Shown one piece after another: positions 23,366 through 34,286 of a stretch of DNA of 64,000 nt. A model generated the notes under the pieces. The model was not told the DNA's origin. It saw nothing but the letters and a program-made list of their open reading frames with translations, and made no database searches. Origin of the DNA: Brachycybe producta (taxonomy: Eukaryota > Arthropoda > Diplopoda > Playtdesmida > Andrognathidae); contig JAUPFP010000002.1 in NCBI GenBank assembly GCA_036925085.1, forward strand, positions 2,254,550-2,318,549, in the 5' to 3' direction. A program made the position numbers and the translations under genes. Numbering within the stretch: the first letter of the stretch is position 1; every line of letters begins with the position of its first letter.

Positions 23366-24790
23366 ATATTAGCTTCCTTAGCACCCTGAGGCAGATTTTT
23401 TCAGGGCGCCTAAATCAAAATGAGAAAATGAAAATATTTGCTTTATTATTAGTACAAAAAACACATTGATTATGTCCATAGAGGGAACCATATTATTTTT
23501 AGATAAAAAGATGACAAACTAGTGCAAATTAAGATCACAAAGAAAATTTTAAACTAAATTTAATTAATATCTGAAGATTAAAAGTTGGCTGTTTTGGCCT
23601 TTTTATAGGCGAAATCTTTAATTAGAGAAGAAAAGTTGAGATTTTCGGCGATTTCATTTTCTACTTGGGGAGTAAGTTTCAAATTCAAATTTAGGTCAGC
23701 AATTCCACAGATTTAATGAAAATTGACTTAATATTTTCAACTATTTCTTACCATCTGTTGCATTAATTTCATCGAGTAGTTGGAGTGCAATCATGAGTAG
23801 GCCTACAGTTGAGACAATGACTTTTCCACACATTTTGCACCTAAAAAACATAATTTGTTCAACATAATTAATGCAAAATTTCTGCGAATGTATGCGAATG
23901 AATTTCTGAAATCGGTTTTTTTTAATTTATAAATGTTTTTTTAAGTTTTTTTTTTTCCAAGTTGCGAAGTCACATAAAAATTAATGGAAAAATTATTTCA
24001 AGTGCTACGCTTATCAAAAGGAAACATTGTGAGGCCAATAAATTAATGCGCGTGCTAAACGTGAGTTCTTCAAATATTTGTGGGACGATTTTTTGGTCCT
24101 ATGAGACTTAACATGGAGTTAGAAAACGTGCAATTTTAAACGTTATTGAAAAACAGGACCTTTTCAATATTTATATAAAGCGAGCATTTTGCGCTTTACT
24201 GTATCTTTATTGGATGATTGTGAGACTAATACTTGCAATTTTCTTAACATTGTATAAATGTAAATTGTATCAACTTGTCAGTTTTACCTTTTAAGCAAGC
24301 CCTATCCGTGCCAGTAGTTTGGAAAGTTTGATAAAGGCGACTTCAAATCGGTTATTATGAATGGTTTACCTTCTCCTCCATTATATAGGCGTTAGTTTCC
24401 ATTGTTACATTTATAAGAAAACAGACAAAGCACATCTGTTTGTGTCGTACGACACCTTTTAAAATGGCCGTAACCAACCAATGACTGAATCACACGTGAA
24501 TTATTAGCATTCCACGTAGCTGAGTAAAACCTTGCCTTTCTTGGACTGTTGCTAGCTCCAGAGAACTGACTATTACTAGATGGTATTCTTACTAGAAACC
24601 TAGGTATATGTAGACGCGGCCATCCAGTGCTTATTAAAGAGATCATTCTCTCCCCCTATAAGTTTTTTGTTGATGTATTGTCAAGACTAACCGAACGATT
24701 GCCAAAATAATTCTGAAAACTTAAAATAATGCATTCAAATCATAAAAAAAAGCTTAAAAGTAAAGTGACTTTTATGAGTCACCAAACAAC
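23366..24790. other. AT-rich non-coding stretch
   Basis: No convincing ORF, splice structure or RNA gene. It includes the repeat at 24050-24200 that is inverted relative to 20930-21110. Short ORFs here have no recognisable protein features. Confidence 0.5.
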
Positions 24791-24794
24791 ACCA

Positions 24795-25283
24795 TTTTAA
24801 ACCGACCACGCTAACGAAGACCGTTGGGTCTGCCCGTGGAACGTCCCCTACGGTAGAATTTGTGGTTACTGTGGACCAAAGATGACCCGAGATAACCCCA
24901 ACAATAAAACCCCCAATAACGAGACACGAGACCCAGTAATAGATTTAAAATGTGGCTATTTAATAAAACACTCACTCAGGAATATGTACACAAAGCCTGG
25001 CCAAACTGGTCAGCTAAAAGGCAAGCAATTATTCAAATAAAAGGGCAATACTTAAAACACGTGGCTAGTGCCGGAGCAGAAGCTCCAGCTGTGACAGTCA
25101 AATCTAATGCAGGCCCCTGGTAATGGCTGGGGTATTACCTTCATACCTTTCCTCCAGGGCGCCCTCTGTCAACACCTATCCAGCCTTCAGAGTCCCCCCA
25201 ATCATAGACACCATTCGTCACAGTAATGGTCCAACTGACTGTCCTATACTACTTAAAACAACTTTAGACGGATACTCACCGTG
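24795..25283 (-). repeat. Divergent LTR-like fragment, perhaps family X related
   Basis: Blocks such as 'taataaaacactcactcagg', 'ctggccaaactggtcag' and 'aacgtcccctacggtag' resemble parts of the X-family LTRs (AATAAA region and 'ctcctggctaattcagccag'). The ends are unclear, so the assignment is tentative. Confidence 0.35.
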
Positions 25284-25600
25284 TCTCGTTGTTTTATAAC
25301 TAACCTTCTTTGAACAGGTTGGTGACACTATAGGGCAAGAGAAGTAACGAACCCCTTCGGAGCAACGTCGACGATCGGAAATGGATGACCGACAGTCTTC
25401 TGAGAGACTTCACCCCTTCTCAGGATTTTGCCAACCATCAAATTAATCTTCTTCGTGTGGCTACCACGCGATAGTGGAAGAAACAAGCTACCAAAATAGG
25501 GTCCGAAATCGTCTCTGCTCACAATGCCAAACATGGAAGTTACTTGTACAAGTGTCATGGTGTAGCCAGGATTATTTCCAGGGGCGTCAGACCAAATATC
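25284..25600 (+). repeat. Fragment of an A-family LTR (R-U5 side)
   Basis: 'gttgttttataactaacctt', then 'ttgaacaggttggtgacact' and 'atagggcaagagaag', align with the corresponding part of the LTR at 61690-61770. The U3 part is missing. Confidence 0.5.
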
Positions 25601-25720
25601 AACCAATTAGAAATTGCCTTCCCTCATAAAAGGGCGGGTCATGTGACATCAGACTAAGTAACAAAGCAATTAGAAATTGATGACGTTCATAACAGGGCGG
25701 GGCAAAAGAAATCTTAGTGC
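25590..25720. repeat. MITE fragment, GGGCGG family
   Basis: Contains 'aaccaattagaaattg', CATAAAAGGGCGGG and 'agcaattagaaattgatga', in the same arrangement as 1790-1890. The ends are degraded. Confidence 0.5.
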
Positions 25721-25849
25721 TGGGCCCATTTCCGATTGATAGGTCACAATTTTGCATGTTGGAGTTAAAGAATACTGATGAGTCAGTGATGACAGTGATG
25801 AGCCATTTGGCAGTGATGAAAGCGGTATTGGTTACCTTTCTCTTATTGG

Positions 25850-26612
25850 TGTTTAACGACCCGACTTGGGTCCGCCACAATAACCCCGGCAAATCTTCCC
25901 CGACTTTCCAGATCCACTCCGTTAGGGGCCGGGATCGTAACGCAGGCTGCCCTCTTGACCACGTGTCTGGGTGGTGCCGGCCAACCGGAGCCTGCCTCGC
26001 CGAATATTGACGGTCGGATGATGGCCGAGCCACAACGAGAACCTACGGTGACCGCCCGATGGGTCCACCATAAACCGGCGCGTGAAGTACCGGCCGACAT
26101 GACGTAAAACAAGCCTGAATAGGACGGTGGTGATACGGTGACTCCCCAACCGTAAATCCCCACCCTCCTCACGGTAACTTCCCCAAATTATAGAAATAAA
26201 GACACGGACACAGTGTGTAGAGTGAGAAATAAAGGAATAATATTTATTCAGAGAATAAATGAATAAAATTTTTATTAACCAATAAAACACTCATATATTT
26301 AATATGCAAATCTCCTGGCTAATTCAGCCAGGAGAGAAAGTGGCCAAAAGCACTCCAAGCACAAAGAGATGATCCTGATGCAAGCAGTGAAAAACAAAGG
26401 ATAGATGAAATGGTGGCCATCTTGGCCACCTGTTGAAAACAGAGCATAGAAGAAAAGCATGCACACAGCATCAGGGTCTCACACACACTGTCAGGTAATA
26501 ATGGCTGCCGCCATTATATACCACCCCCAGGCTGCTCCACCTGGGGGAGGACAGTGACCCTTGCTGGCCATTTTGTTGTCTGCCTGGCAGCCTCCTATAG
26601 GCACCTAGCAGG
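25850..26612 (-). repeat. 3' LTR of element X', missing its first ~60 bp
   Basis: Matches 6492-7220 ('ggctgctccacctgg', 'gacagtgacccttgctgg', TATATAC box). It stops at 'cctagcag', where the leader of X' begins. A deletion has therefore joined the leader directly to the 3' LTR. Confidence 0.7.
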
Positions 26613-26889
26613 CGGTCCCCGGTCGGGGTCGGTCCGTAGGGACGTCCCCTACGGCCCCTTCCTCCGTGGAATCACCGGGTACATTCCTGCCAACAGTACC
26701 CTGAACCGGGTGCTGTCTCACCGGCCGCCTCTATCACGGCCGACGGTGCGGGAACGCAACTCCAATCCTTTCAACAAACTGTTTCCCCGACCAGACATCG
26801 GGAAAACAGGGTCTTGGCTGATTTCGTCCGTGCGAATACGGGCAAAACTGGCCACCACTTGTCGGAAGGAACTCTGCCGCAAAATACGG

Positions 26890-27640
26890 TGAATTTACGG
26901 ACAAAAGTCTGCAAAACACCGACAATTGACAGTAGAACCGTAAACTACCGCAGTTTCACGGACAGAAGTCCGTGTCCCACGGTCAGATTTACGGTGGAGT
27001 TCCTTTCTACCGTTTTCGACCGGCGATATACGGAAAACCGTCCGTTATTCACCGTCTAATTGCGGTAAAAAGCTCTTTCACCGTCCTAGAACCGAGATAC
27101 ACGGACAACGGTCTGTAATCTACCGTCCACCAACGGTGAAACTACCTTCTTACCCAGTTCGACCGGTGATTCACAGACAAAAGTCCGTAATCCACCGTCT
27201 ACTTACGGTAAAACTTGACCGTAACCCAGTTTTACCATGGTACCACGGACAAAGGTCCGTGTCCCACGGTATATCACCGGTAGACCTGGCCGTAGACGGG
27301 TTTTCGCCGTAGTTCCACGGACAAAATTCCGTGCCCTACGGTGGACTACCTGTCTACCGGACAAGCTATGGTTAAGTTCCCTTTTTACCGGGTTCTACCA
27401 GTCCCGCACGGTAATTCACCGTGCTACCGGTATACTGACGGTAAAAATAACCGTTATCCCGTGTTCGGACGGTCCTGCACGGTCAACCACCGCACCCACC
27501 GTCCTACTTACGGATAACCTAGGGCTTTCCTCGGTGACCACCATGGTAGCACGGACAACCGTCCGTGTCCCACGGTCCTTCACCGGACTACTACGCCCTA
27601 AGCCGCATTCGGCCGTAGTTCCGTGGACAAATGTCCACGC
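26890..27640 (-). repeat. 72-bp-period hairpin array in the X' leader
   Basis: Nine short hairpins start at about 26897, 26957, 27030, 27101, 27173, 27244, 27316, 27550 and 27622. Spacing is 71-73 bp apart from the first interval and a decayed gap of about three units. A typical stem is CACGGAC/GTCCGTG with an A-rich loop of four bases. At 27622 the stem is CGTGGAC/GTCCACG, so the changes on one side are matched on the other. Between the hairpins are degenerate ACCGT/ACGGT motifs. No ORF is credible. Confidence 0.8.
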
Positions 27641-27701
27641 CCTACCAGCACACACATGACTCCGGTCTTACCGACCTCACAAGAGAGGCTGGTGGTAGCG
27701 C

Positions 27702-27719
27702 TACCCGGCGCCTCCACCA
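27702..27719 (-). promoter_or_regulatory. Primer-binding site of element X'
   Basis: TGGTGGAGGCGCCGGGTA on the minus strand, two bases from the LTR. It differs from the A/B/C site at two positions. It is followed by the palindrome GGTAGCGCTACC, a possible RNA-dimer contact. Confidence 0.7.
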
Positions 27720-27721
27720 AT

Positions 27722-28503
27722 TGTAACAACCCGACTGGCCGTTACAATGCCCACGGTAAATTTCGCTTAACTTACCGCCGCCTGACCTCCTTGGGACGGG
27801 TCGAACCGCTGGCCAGCCCTCCTCTTGTACCCGTCCGTGCCCACGGGTATCGCCGGTCAGAGGTCGACTCCCACGCCGCAAGTTGACGAACGAAAGACCG
27901 CCGAACAAGACGAAGAGTCTACGGTAGATTCCTGATGAATCCTACCGTGGAACCGCGCGCGAAGAACCGGCCGACATGCCGATAAACATGACGGAACAGG
28001 ATGGTGCTGGTGACGGTGTTTTCTCACACCGGAACCCCCACCCTCCCCGCGGTAACTTCCCCAAGTATTGTAGAAACAAGGACACGGACACAGTATAGAG
28101 TGAAAATATAAATACAATTTATTCAAAGAATAAATAAAACACGTAGCAAGTAGCAATATCTGCTGGTTAAATAGATGAATCTCCTGGCTAATTCAGCCAG
28201 GAGAGGAGGTCATTGACCTCTACCCACAATGGAAACAAAAGATAAGTGGTGGCCATTTTGGCCACCTGATGAAGATTGATGGAGCAATCAGAAGCACATG
28301 CACACAGCATAAGGGCGAACTTTCCACTGCCCAGATATAATGGCCGCCGCCATATATATCACCCCAGGCTGCTCCACCTGGGGGAGGACAGTGACCCTTG
28401 CTGGCCATTTTGTCGTCTGCCTGGCAACCAATTTGAGGTGCCTAGCAGACGACAATGGGAATTTAGTTGTTGCTCCACAAAGGAGCAAAACTGGGTCGTC
28501 ACA
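27722..28503 (-). repeat. 5' LTR of element X'
   Basis: About 782 bp, ends TGTAACAACCC and GGGTCGTCACA. It aligns with 6492-7261 throughout and has the minus-strand TATA region near 28350. Confidence 0.8.
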
Positions 28504-28545
28504 ATATGTCAAATTCAATTTATTCAGTTAATAATTATATATATT
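28504..28545 (+). repeat. Fragment of 'TAGTACAC' MITE
   Basis: 'atatgtcaaattcaatttat' directly abuts the X' LTR and matches 23157-23195. The far end of the same MITE type reappears at 29075-29172, suggesting later DNA split it. Confidence 0.45.
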
Positions 28546-28950
28546 AAGCCCTGTCTATCTGTGTTTCCTTTTTTTCTCTCTTTCTTTGAGTAACGTTGTA
28601 CAATTATATAAGGACAAAAACCTTCATGCACGTCGGAATTTATATAAATTTAAATGAATAAATGAACCGCTTTTTTCTCAAGGTCAAGATTATGTTGCTC
28701 TCTCCCCATCCAAGAACCCCATGATATTAAATTCGAGAGAGGGGAAAAGGTTGGAAAGAGTAGGGGGAGAAACGTGGAAGGGGAAAAAAAGGGGGAGGGA
28801 AAATGAAATTGAAATGAAACGAGTAAAAAAAGGAACAAACGATGCGCATTCGCACAGAGAGAAAATGAAAAGCTCATTTTCTCTTTCAAATATAAAAAGG
28901 GGAGGGGATAATAGTAGCAAAATTCCACTAGAATTTATCACGGGCAATTA
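28546..28950. other. Purine-rich non-coding stretch
   Basis: 28720-28910 is strongly A/G-rich on the plus strand. Both strands give long low-complexity ORFs that I do not consider genes. Confidence 0.5.
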
Positions 28951-29070
28951 TGCCTAGCATTAGAGTTTCTTTTGATCCGCCCTTTTATGAACTTCATCAA
29001 TTTATAATTGGTTTGTTACATGGTCTGACGTCATAAAAGGGCGGTGGAAAAGAAATTCTAATGCTGGGCA
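28951..29070. repeat. Short palindromic MITE, GGGCGG family
   Basis: 120 bp with TIRs TGCCTAGCATTAGAGTTTCT and the complement of TGCCCAGCATTAGAATTTCT. The core is CGCCCTTTTATGA/TCATAAAAGGGCG. Confidence 0.75.
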
Positions 29071-29074
29071 CAAT

Positions 29075-29172
29075 AAAGTCAATTTTTATTTGGTGTTCAT
29101 GTCCTTAACTGGTTTCCGTATAATTCACCTAAACGCGTTTAATTTCAATTCATTTAACTCACGTGTGTACAA
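29075..29172 (+). repeat. 3' fragment of 'TAGTACAC' MITE
   Basis: Matches 23272-23362, including 'gttcatgtccttaact' and 'aattcatttaactc'. Confidence 0.55.
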
Positions 29173-29179
29173 AGTATAA

Positions 29180-29300
29180 CAAAGAACTATCAGCTGTTAA
29201 AGAATTCCATAGTCTAATAAGTAATAACATTTGGGGGGAAAAAAGACCAAAAATATGCATCAGTTCTAACTTTAGTCAAACTGTGATTAAAATGCATTCA
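29180..29300 (-). pseudogene. LINE C-terminal remnant
   Basis: On the minus strand a fragment reads RLWNSLTAD, comparable to the RQWNSLPEE motif of the LINE end at 1198-1449. The preceding FFPR-type block is frameshifted. Confidence 0.35.
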
Positions 29301-30123
29301 TTTTTGTTTGTTCTGTAGCGTTTATTTGGTTGTCGACTTTAAATGGAAGTTATCAAATTGGGTGCAGAAAAGAAACAAGTTTTATACACTGTATTTGTCT
29401 TTTATTTATTCACACTGAGGCCCTTTGGTACATTGGCTCTGATGTAAAATCGTCGTAGGTGATTGGTGGTGGTTGCTGATAGCTGGAGTGAGTTTATAAC
29501 TCAATTATGTTGTACTGTATAACCCATATTCCACTTTGACCCTATGTTCGACAATTCAATTAATTCTGCAAATTGTCAGCTACTTTTATACTATTCTGGC
29601 AGTCAGCAGCAACATAGCTCTACTGCTAAGTTAGGCATGATTCAGGTAATTTTCAGGTTAGTCGTCTGTTCATTTATGCATGATAATGTAAAGCAGTCGC
29701 AGGTACATGGAAACTTCCAGCAGTTTCCAAGTGAAGTCTGAGAATGCAGTAGTGGCAGTAGTTCGAACTGGGTAAGAATGTCAGGTAGCAAGCAACAATC
29801 AATTTATGTTTGTATTTTCGCAATTGTATGCAATTTCGTGCGCGCTCGTGGAATTTTATCAACCGGCGCATAACGGAGTCAGTCCCGTAAGCACCCTAGC
29901 ACTTGTGCAAAATCACTAATTTGCTAGACTATTTTGGATATAATATGATGCTTGTTTCATTTGCAGAATCCGTAAAAGACATTATATGGAGTTTGTATTT
30001 AATGTGGTTTCCATGACATATATATTCTTCAGGATTTGTGCAGTTACATTCTCAGCTGGTTCTTTTGCAAATAAGGCAAGTTTCTCATCGTTTATATATT
30101 TGTTCAGGCTCTCAGCAGTCTGT
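29301..30123. other. Non-coding stretch
   Basis: No recognisable gene, repeat boundary or RNA. Short ORFs on both strands lack features. Confidence 0.4.
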
Positions 30124-30549
30124 AAAGCAGCCCACAGACCTGCAACTTGGTTGCCAAACCACTTTGCCAACTTGTCATGTTGCAAACATTGTTGAAGGTC
30201 TGTGGGATGGTTGAAGTTGCAATTTCAGGTTGCACCAACGGTGGCAGTGAAATCAAAAAGTTTAGATTTTTTGTGGGAGGAGCCTAATGTTGGCAACATT
30301 GTTGCGCCGTCTGTAGTGGGGTTGGCAACTTGGTTGGAAACATTAGTACACCACAAGGAGTTCTAAGGTGAAGTAGTGCGTTAAGACGTTGTTATAAATA
30401 AAAGAAAATGGCTACTATCCAAAATAATGAAGCGTGGAGACGAGTTTTTCGATGCATATGTTTCTGATGTTGCTGTAAACGTTGCATAGTCTGTGGCAAA
30501 CAGATTGGCAACATGGTTGGCAATCGAGTTGCAAGTCTGTGAGCTGCTT
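30124..30549. repeat. MITE with AAGCAGCCCACAGAC ends
   Basis: About 425 bp. Left 'aagcagcccacagacctgca' and right 'gcaagtctgtgagctgctt' are inverted. Both halves are rich in 'ttgccaac'/'gttggcaa' motifs that can pair. Confidence 0.65.
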
Positions 30550-30711
30550 AAAAGGTAATACTGGTACAGAAAAAAAATTGGTATCCAATTTAGTGAATTC
30601 AAGTTTATAAAGAATGTGTATGTTTTCAAACAAATCCTTTAAAGGTATAACTAGAGTTTAATAAATATCTTCTAAAATCTTTTCTCTAATATCATAATTT
30701 GCTAAGGGCTG

Positions 30712-30978
30712 ACTCTCCCTCCCTCTCTTTCTCCCTCCCTCCCTTTGTCCCTTTCTCCCTTTGTCCCTCCCTCCCTTTCTCCCTCCCTTTCTTTCTCCCT
30801 CTCTTTCTTTCTCCCTTTCTCCCTCCCTCCCTCTCTCTCTCTTTCTCCCTCTCTCCCTCCCTCTCTTTTTCCCTTTCTCCCTCTCTCCCTTCCTTTCTCT
30901 CTCCCTCCCTTTCTCTTTCCCTCCCTCCCTTTCTCTTTCCCTCCCTCCCTTTCCCTTCCTTTCTCTCTCCCTCCCTTT
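30712..30978. repeat. CT-rich (CCCT/CTTT)n tract
   Basis: About 265 bp of nearly pure pyrimidine on the plus strand. The long ORFs in all frames are artefacts of this composition. Confidence 0.95.
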
Positions 30979-31309
30979 GTGCACCAATGTTCTCGGAAAC
31001 TACACACTCTAGAATCATGAAAATTAACCAGTATACACATCTTTTGATGGGTTTCTTCGTAGGCTACATTAGAATTTCCATTTTTCTTCCGTTTATCTCA
31101 TTTTTGTGAAAAATCATGAAATTTCACCAGTACACCTGAACATACAAAAGTTGGTAGAAAGAAAAGCAGTCTTTAATGCATCACACTTTTTTTTTTAAAA
31201 AATAAATTAACCCACGTGGTTTATGGTAAAGGTCACCTTTGATCTCACAATTAACAATGGTAGCAAAATTGGCAGAGAAGTGAAAGGTGCTTGATTCAAG
31301 TTCTGGCTG

Positions 31310-32195
31310 AATTTGCCTGAAATTTTCAACATAAACATTCTCCTAGGCAGAAATTATTTTCTTAAAAAGGTAAAAATTTAGAAAATTAAAAACTGGAAAA
31401 TGTCCGTTTCATAATTATAAACAAACTAATGAACTTTTCACTTTTATTAATTATTGTGACAAAATAACATACTGAATACGACAGTAACATTAAAATTAAT
31501 AAAGTTTATGACTTCCCTGATGTTTTATAAATTAAAACATTAATTTCTACATACTTAAAGCAATATTTATAAGCAAATTTACAAAAATTCTGTCCCGAAC
31601 CAGCTAAAATGGCACTTTTCAGCTCTACCAGTTGCTGTAGTATAATCATAGCAATTTGCCTAATTATTACATACAATGATGTCCTAAAAGTTCTCTGTAT
31701 GATTTAAGTACCGGGGACACGCAGGCCATTTGAGAGTGGTGATATTTTGGTTTCGTAACCATTCATTCTTTAGGTTACTGGAGTGAACTGGTGCATTTTC
31801 TTGCTCGAATACTAAGCTAACACTACAGAATCGACTTTGGTCGGTTAGTAAACACTCTCATAAAGTTGTCTGATAATAAATATTATTTTAATTTAAATGA
31901 AGGCAAAGCTACTCATTGCAAGGGAGCACTAAACACTTCTAATATTGTTAACCTCCCACCACCAAACTTTCTGAGGGGAAAAAATTCAACCTTGATGATC
32001 CTGACGTTTTTTTTTCTTTTCTTCATATTGGAAGGATAGGAGGAAAAAACCACAATATTTTTCTAATCAAAATTTTGGCAGTGGGTCAGTCTAATGATAT
32101 GGGAAACATTTAGTGTCTTTGGAATGAGCAGCTTAATTTTTGAAATGCATAGCTTAGGATTTATTTCAACCAAAACAAATATCATCAATTATCAG

Positions 32196-32198
<3 letters not shown>
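31310..32198 (-). mobile_element. Palindromic Tc1/mariner derivative, copy 1 (degenerate)
   Basis: Aligns with 37512-38900. It shares 'aaactggaaaatg.ccgtttc', 'ttattaattattgtgac' and the transposase-encoding block near 31720 ('gagagtggtgatattttggt'). Toward 32190 it turns into the inverted second arm ('ttatttcaaccaaaacaaat') and is cut off by a TA tract. It is contiguous where copy 2 carries a solo LTR, so it serves as an empty-site reference. Confidence 0.6.

Positions 32199-32232
<34 letters not shown>
32199..32232. repeat. (TA)n tract
   Basis: 34 bp of alternating TA abut the solo LTR at 32233. Confidence 0.95.
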
Positions 32233-32235
<3 letters not shown>

Positions 32236-33125
32236 AACGAACCACATTCAGGGGTCTAATAGAATTATCAAAATGTATCGTAGCGCTCTTTCGGGCGATC
32301 GGGAAGTGGTTGGCTAGGCCACTAATTCTATTTGGTTCGGGAGGAAGGGAACAAATTAGTCTCATACATTTCCTCACAAGTTCCTCTTTCAAGAACCTTT
32401 ACAGTTTTAAGGATCTTTTGTTGTCTGCTACTCCCCGGGCTTTCGCCCGTAAAAAGCTGGTTGATCGTGCTGTCTTCTGAAGTTGCATCTAGTGCTGGAG
32501 AACCAGGTTTACACCTGGGTTGACAGTGCTAGATGACAAAATGTTGAAGTCCTTCGTTTCGTTTTAAAAGATAAAAATAACTCACAACTGCTTTAAATAT
32601 AATAACAGTTTATTTACATTTCATCAGCTCTAGGCAAATTTAGGCATAATGTCTGTGTCCAAAGAATGCTTTCAAGACTTCTTCACTACTTGATTTATAC
32701 AAATATACACGGCCTTTTATACCCAAAAAGAGGATACTGAGAACCATTTCTCAGTATTCTCTGATTGGGCAAAATCAAAATCACAAACCAAACTGGCCAA
32801 TCAATATGATTGACCAGTGGTCACCAAAATATAGAAATATGACTCACTCTATTTTGAGACCAATATTTCCAGAAAAATACAACCCCATTGACTTAATGCT
32901 GAGGCTTATCAAGTCGATCTCTTTGTATTAAAGGGGTGGGACTGGGAGAAAAAGGGACCCAAGACCCAAGACAGGATATTGGCATCGTCATCAGCTGATG
33001 GAACTGGGTCAATCCTCTGTACGTGAGTACAGAGGGTTGACAAAGTTCCAGGCCACTCTAAAAATAAACAAACGATCCAAAAAAAAACTAAACGAGCCAG
33101 GATCGCTCCTGGACGTATTGTTTCA
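32233..33125 (-). repeat. Solo LTR related to family C
   Basis: TGTAACGAACC to TTGTTTCA, about 893 bp. It is related to C LTRs through 'gtggctaggtcactaattct', 'cccgggagga' and the 'ctttcg.ccgtaaa' block. TA-rich sequence lies on both sides (ATAT before and after), compatible with a 4-bp target duplication that cannot be proven in a TA tract. No internal region follows. Confidence 0.65.
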
Positions 33126-33131
33126 ATATAT

Positions 33132-34049
33132 TGTGACGGACCTTTTTCCGTTAGTAGAATATGCTCTTTTAGGTTAATACGAGCGAGTTTACACTCGTAT
33201 TGATAGTGAGTGGCTAGGTCACTAATTCTACTGGCCCGGGAGGACTAGACCAATATAACATCTATTTTATGTTCTCACTAGTCTGGCAAAAGACTTCAGT
33301 CTTGAGGATCTTTAGTTTCTGTATCTCTCGGACTTTCGTCCGTAAATCTGCCCTAAGAATCGTGTAAAATATACTTACTCTTGCGTTGCAGGTTCGCACC
33401 TGTTGGGACCTCGAAGAATCCAAAAAGGGTGAAGAGCTGCAAATGATGAAAATTCACAATCGCGAAATGATTTGTTGAATAAATAAGATCACCACTGTTT
33501 GCTTTAAAGAGAATCGAAGATTTATTTGGTATAAAAATATAAATATTAGCGAACTGGTTTTTGAACATAACACATAAAAATATCACTTGAACAATAAAAT
33601 CAAGGAACCTAGCCAAAATTGGGCATAGGTTCAGTCTGTTTAAAATCTCTCTCAAATGCATAAAATTAACTTTTTATATACCCTGAGAATCCACAAGTCG
33701 GATTCTCAGGGCACAATTTTTTTATTGGTTAAATTAATATTTTGGCCCAAATAGACCAATCAACTGATTGATCTATTTGGCCAAAATCATGATTCATCCC
33801 CTGTTATCACACATAGGTGATAACAGGAGAAAAACGAAAACAAAATCAAATTAAAAATGAATAAATCTATTCATGTGGAAGAAAAAATGAGGGGGAACGA
33901 AAAGGTCAAGATCAAAGATATGACATCTGGGTCACTTCGTACCAAAAGTACCGAGTGGCCCAGAAGCCAAACAAAATACAGGATGACATTAAACCCCAAA
34001 AACGAAAACGCTAAGAAGCGAAAATAAGCGGCGGGCAAAAAACGTCTCA
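33132..34049 (-). repeat. 3' LTR of truncated gypsy element C2
   Basis: About 918 bp, TGTGACGGACC to GTCTCA as read on the plus strand. Minus orientation is shown by the GGGTATATAAA box and the polypurine tract GGGGGAG at 34050-34056. It is diverged from the C LTRs by many substitutions. Confidence 0.85.
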
Positions 34050-34286
34050 CTCCCCCTGACTAAGTGGGAAGTATTCTACTTCTCAAGACAATTTTCTTAA
34101 AATCCCCCTTTCCCCGACTGGATATAAATTATCAAAACCCAGGGGTATCACAGGTATTACAGATAAAATGTTTAAAAAAAAATTAAATTTGATTACACAA
34201 TTAATAAATTATTAAATTAACAGCAACATAATTAAAATCATCGTGCCAACTGGTCCGGCGATGACTCTGCTGTGGTAGATAACTTC

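Larger units (their letters stand above)
25850..28503 (-). mobile_element. Element X': internally deleted family X LTR element
   Basis: Reading on the minus strand: 5' LTR (28503-27722), primer-binding site (27719-27702), about 1.1 kb of leader with a hairpin array, then directly the 3' LTR. All coding sequence, the polypurine tract and the first 60 bp of the 3' LTR are gone. Confidence 0.7.

Noticed and set aside
26554-27886. ORFs through the X' leader.
   Set aside because: They cross the hairpin array, use non-ATG starts in part and show no protein similarity.
30712-30978. ORFs over 100 codons on both strands of the CT tract (Arg/Glu/Gly- or Ser/Pro/Phe-rich).
   Set aside because: Pure low-complexity composition; no start context and no conserved feature.
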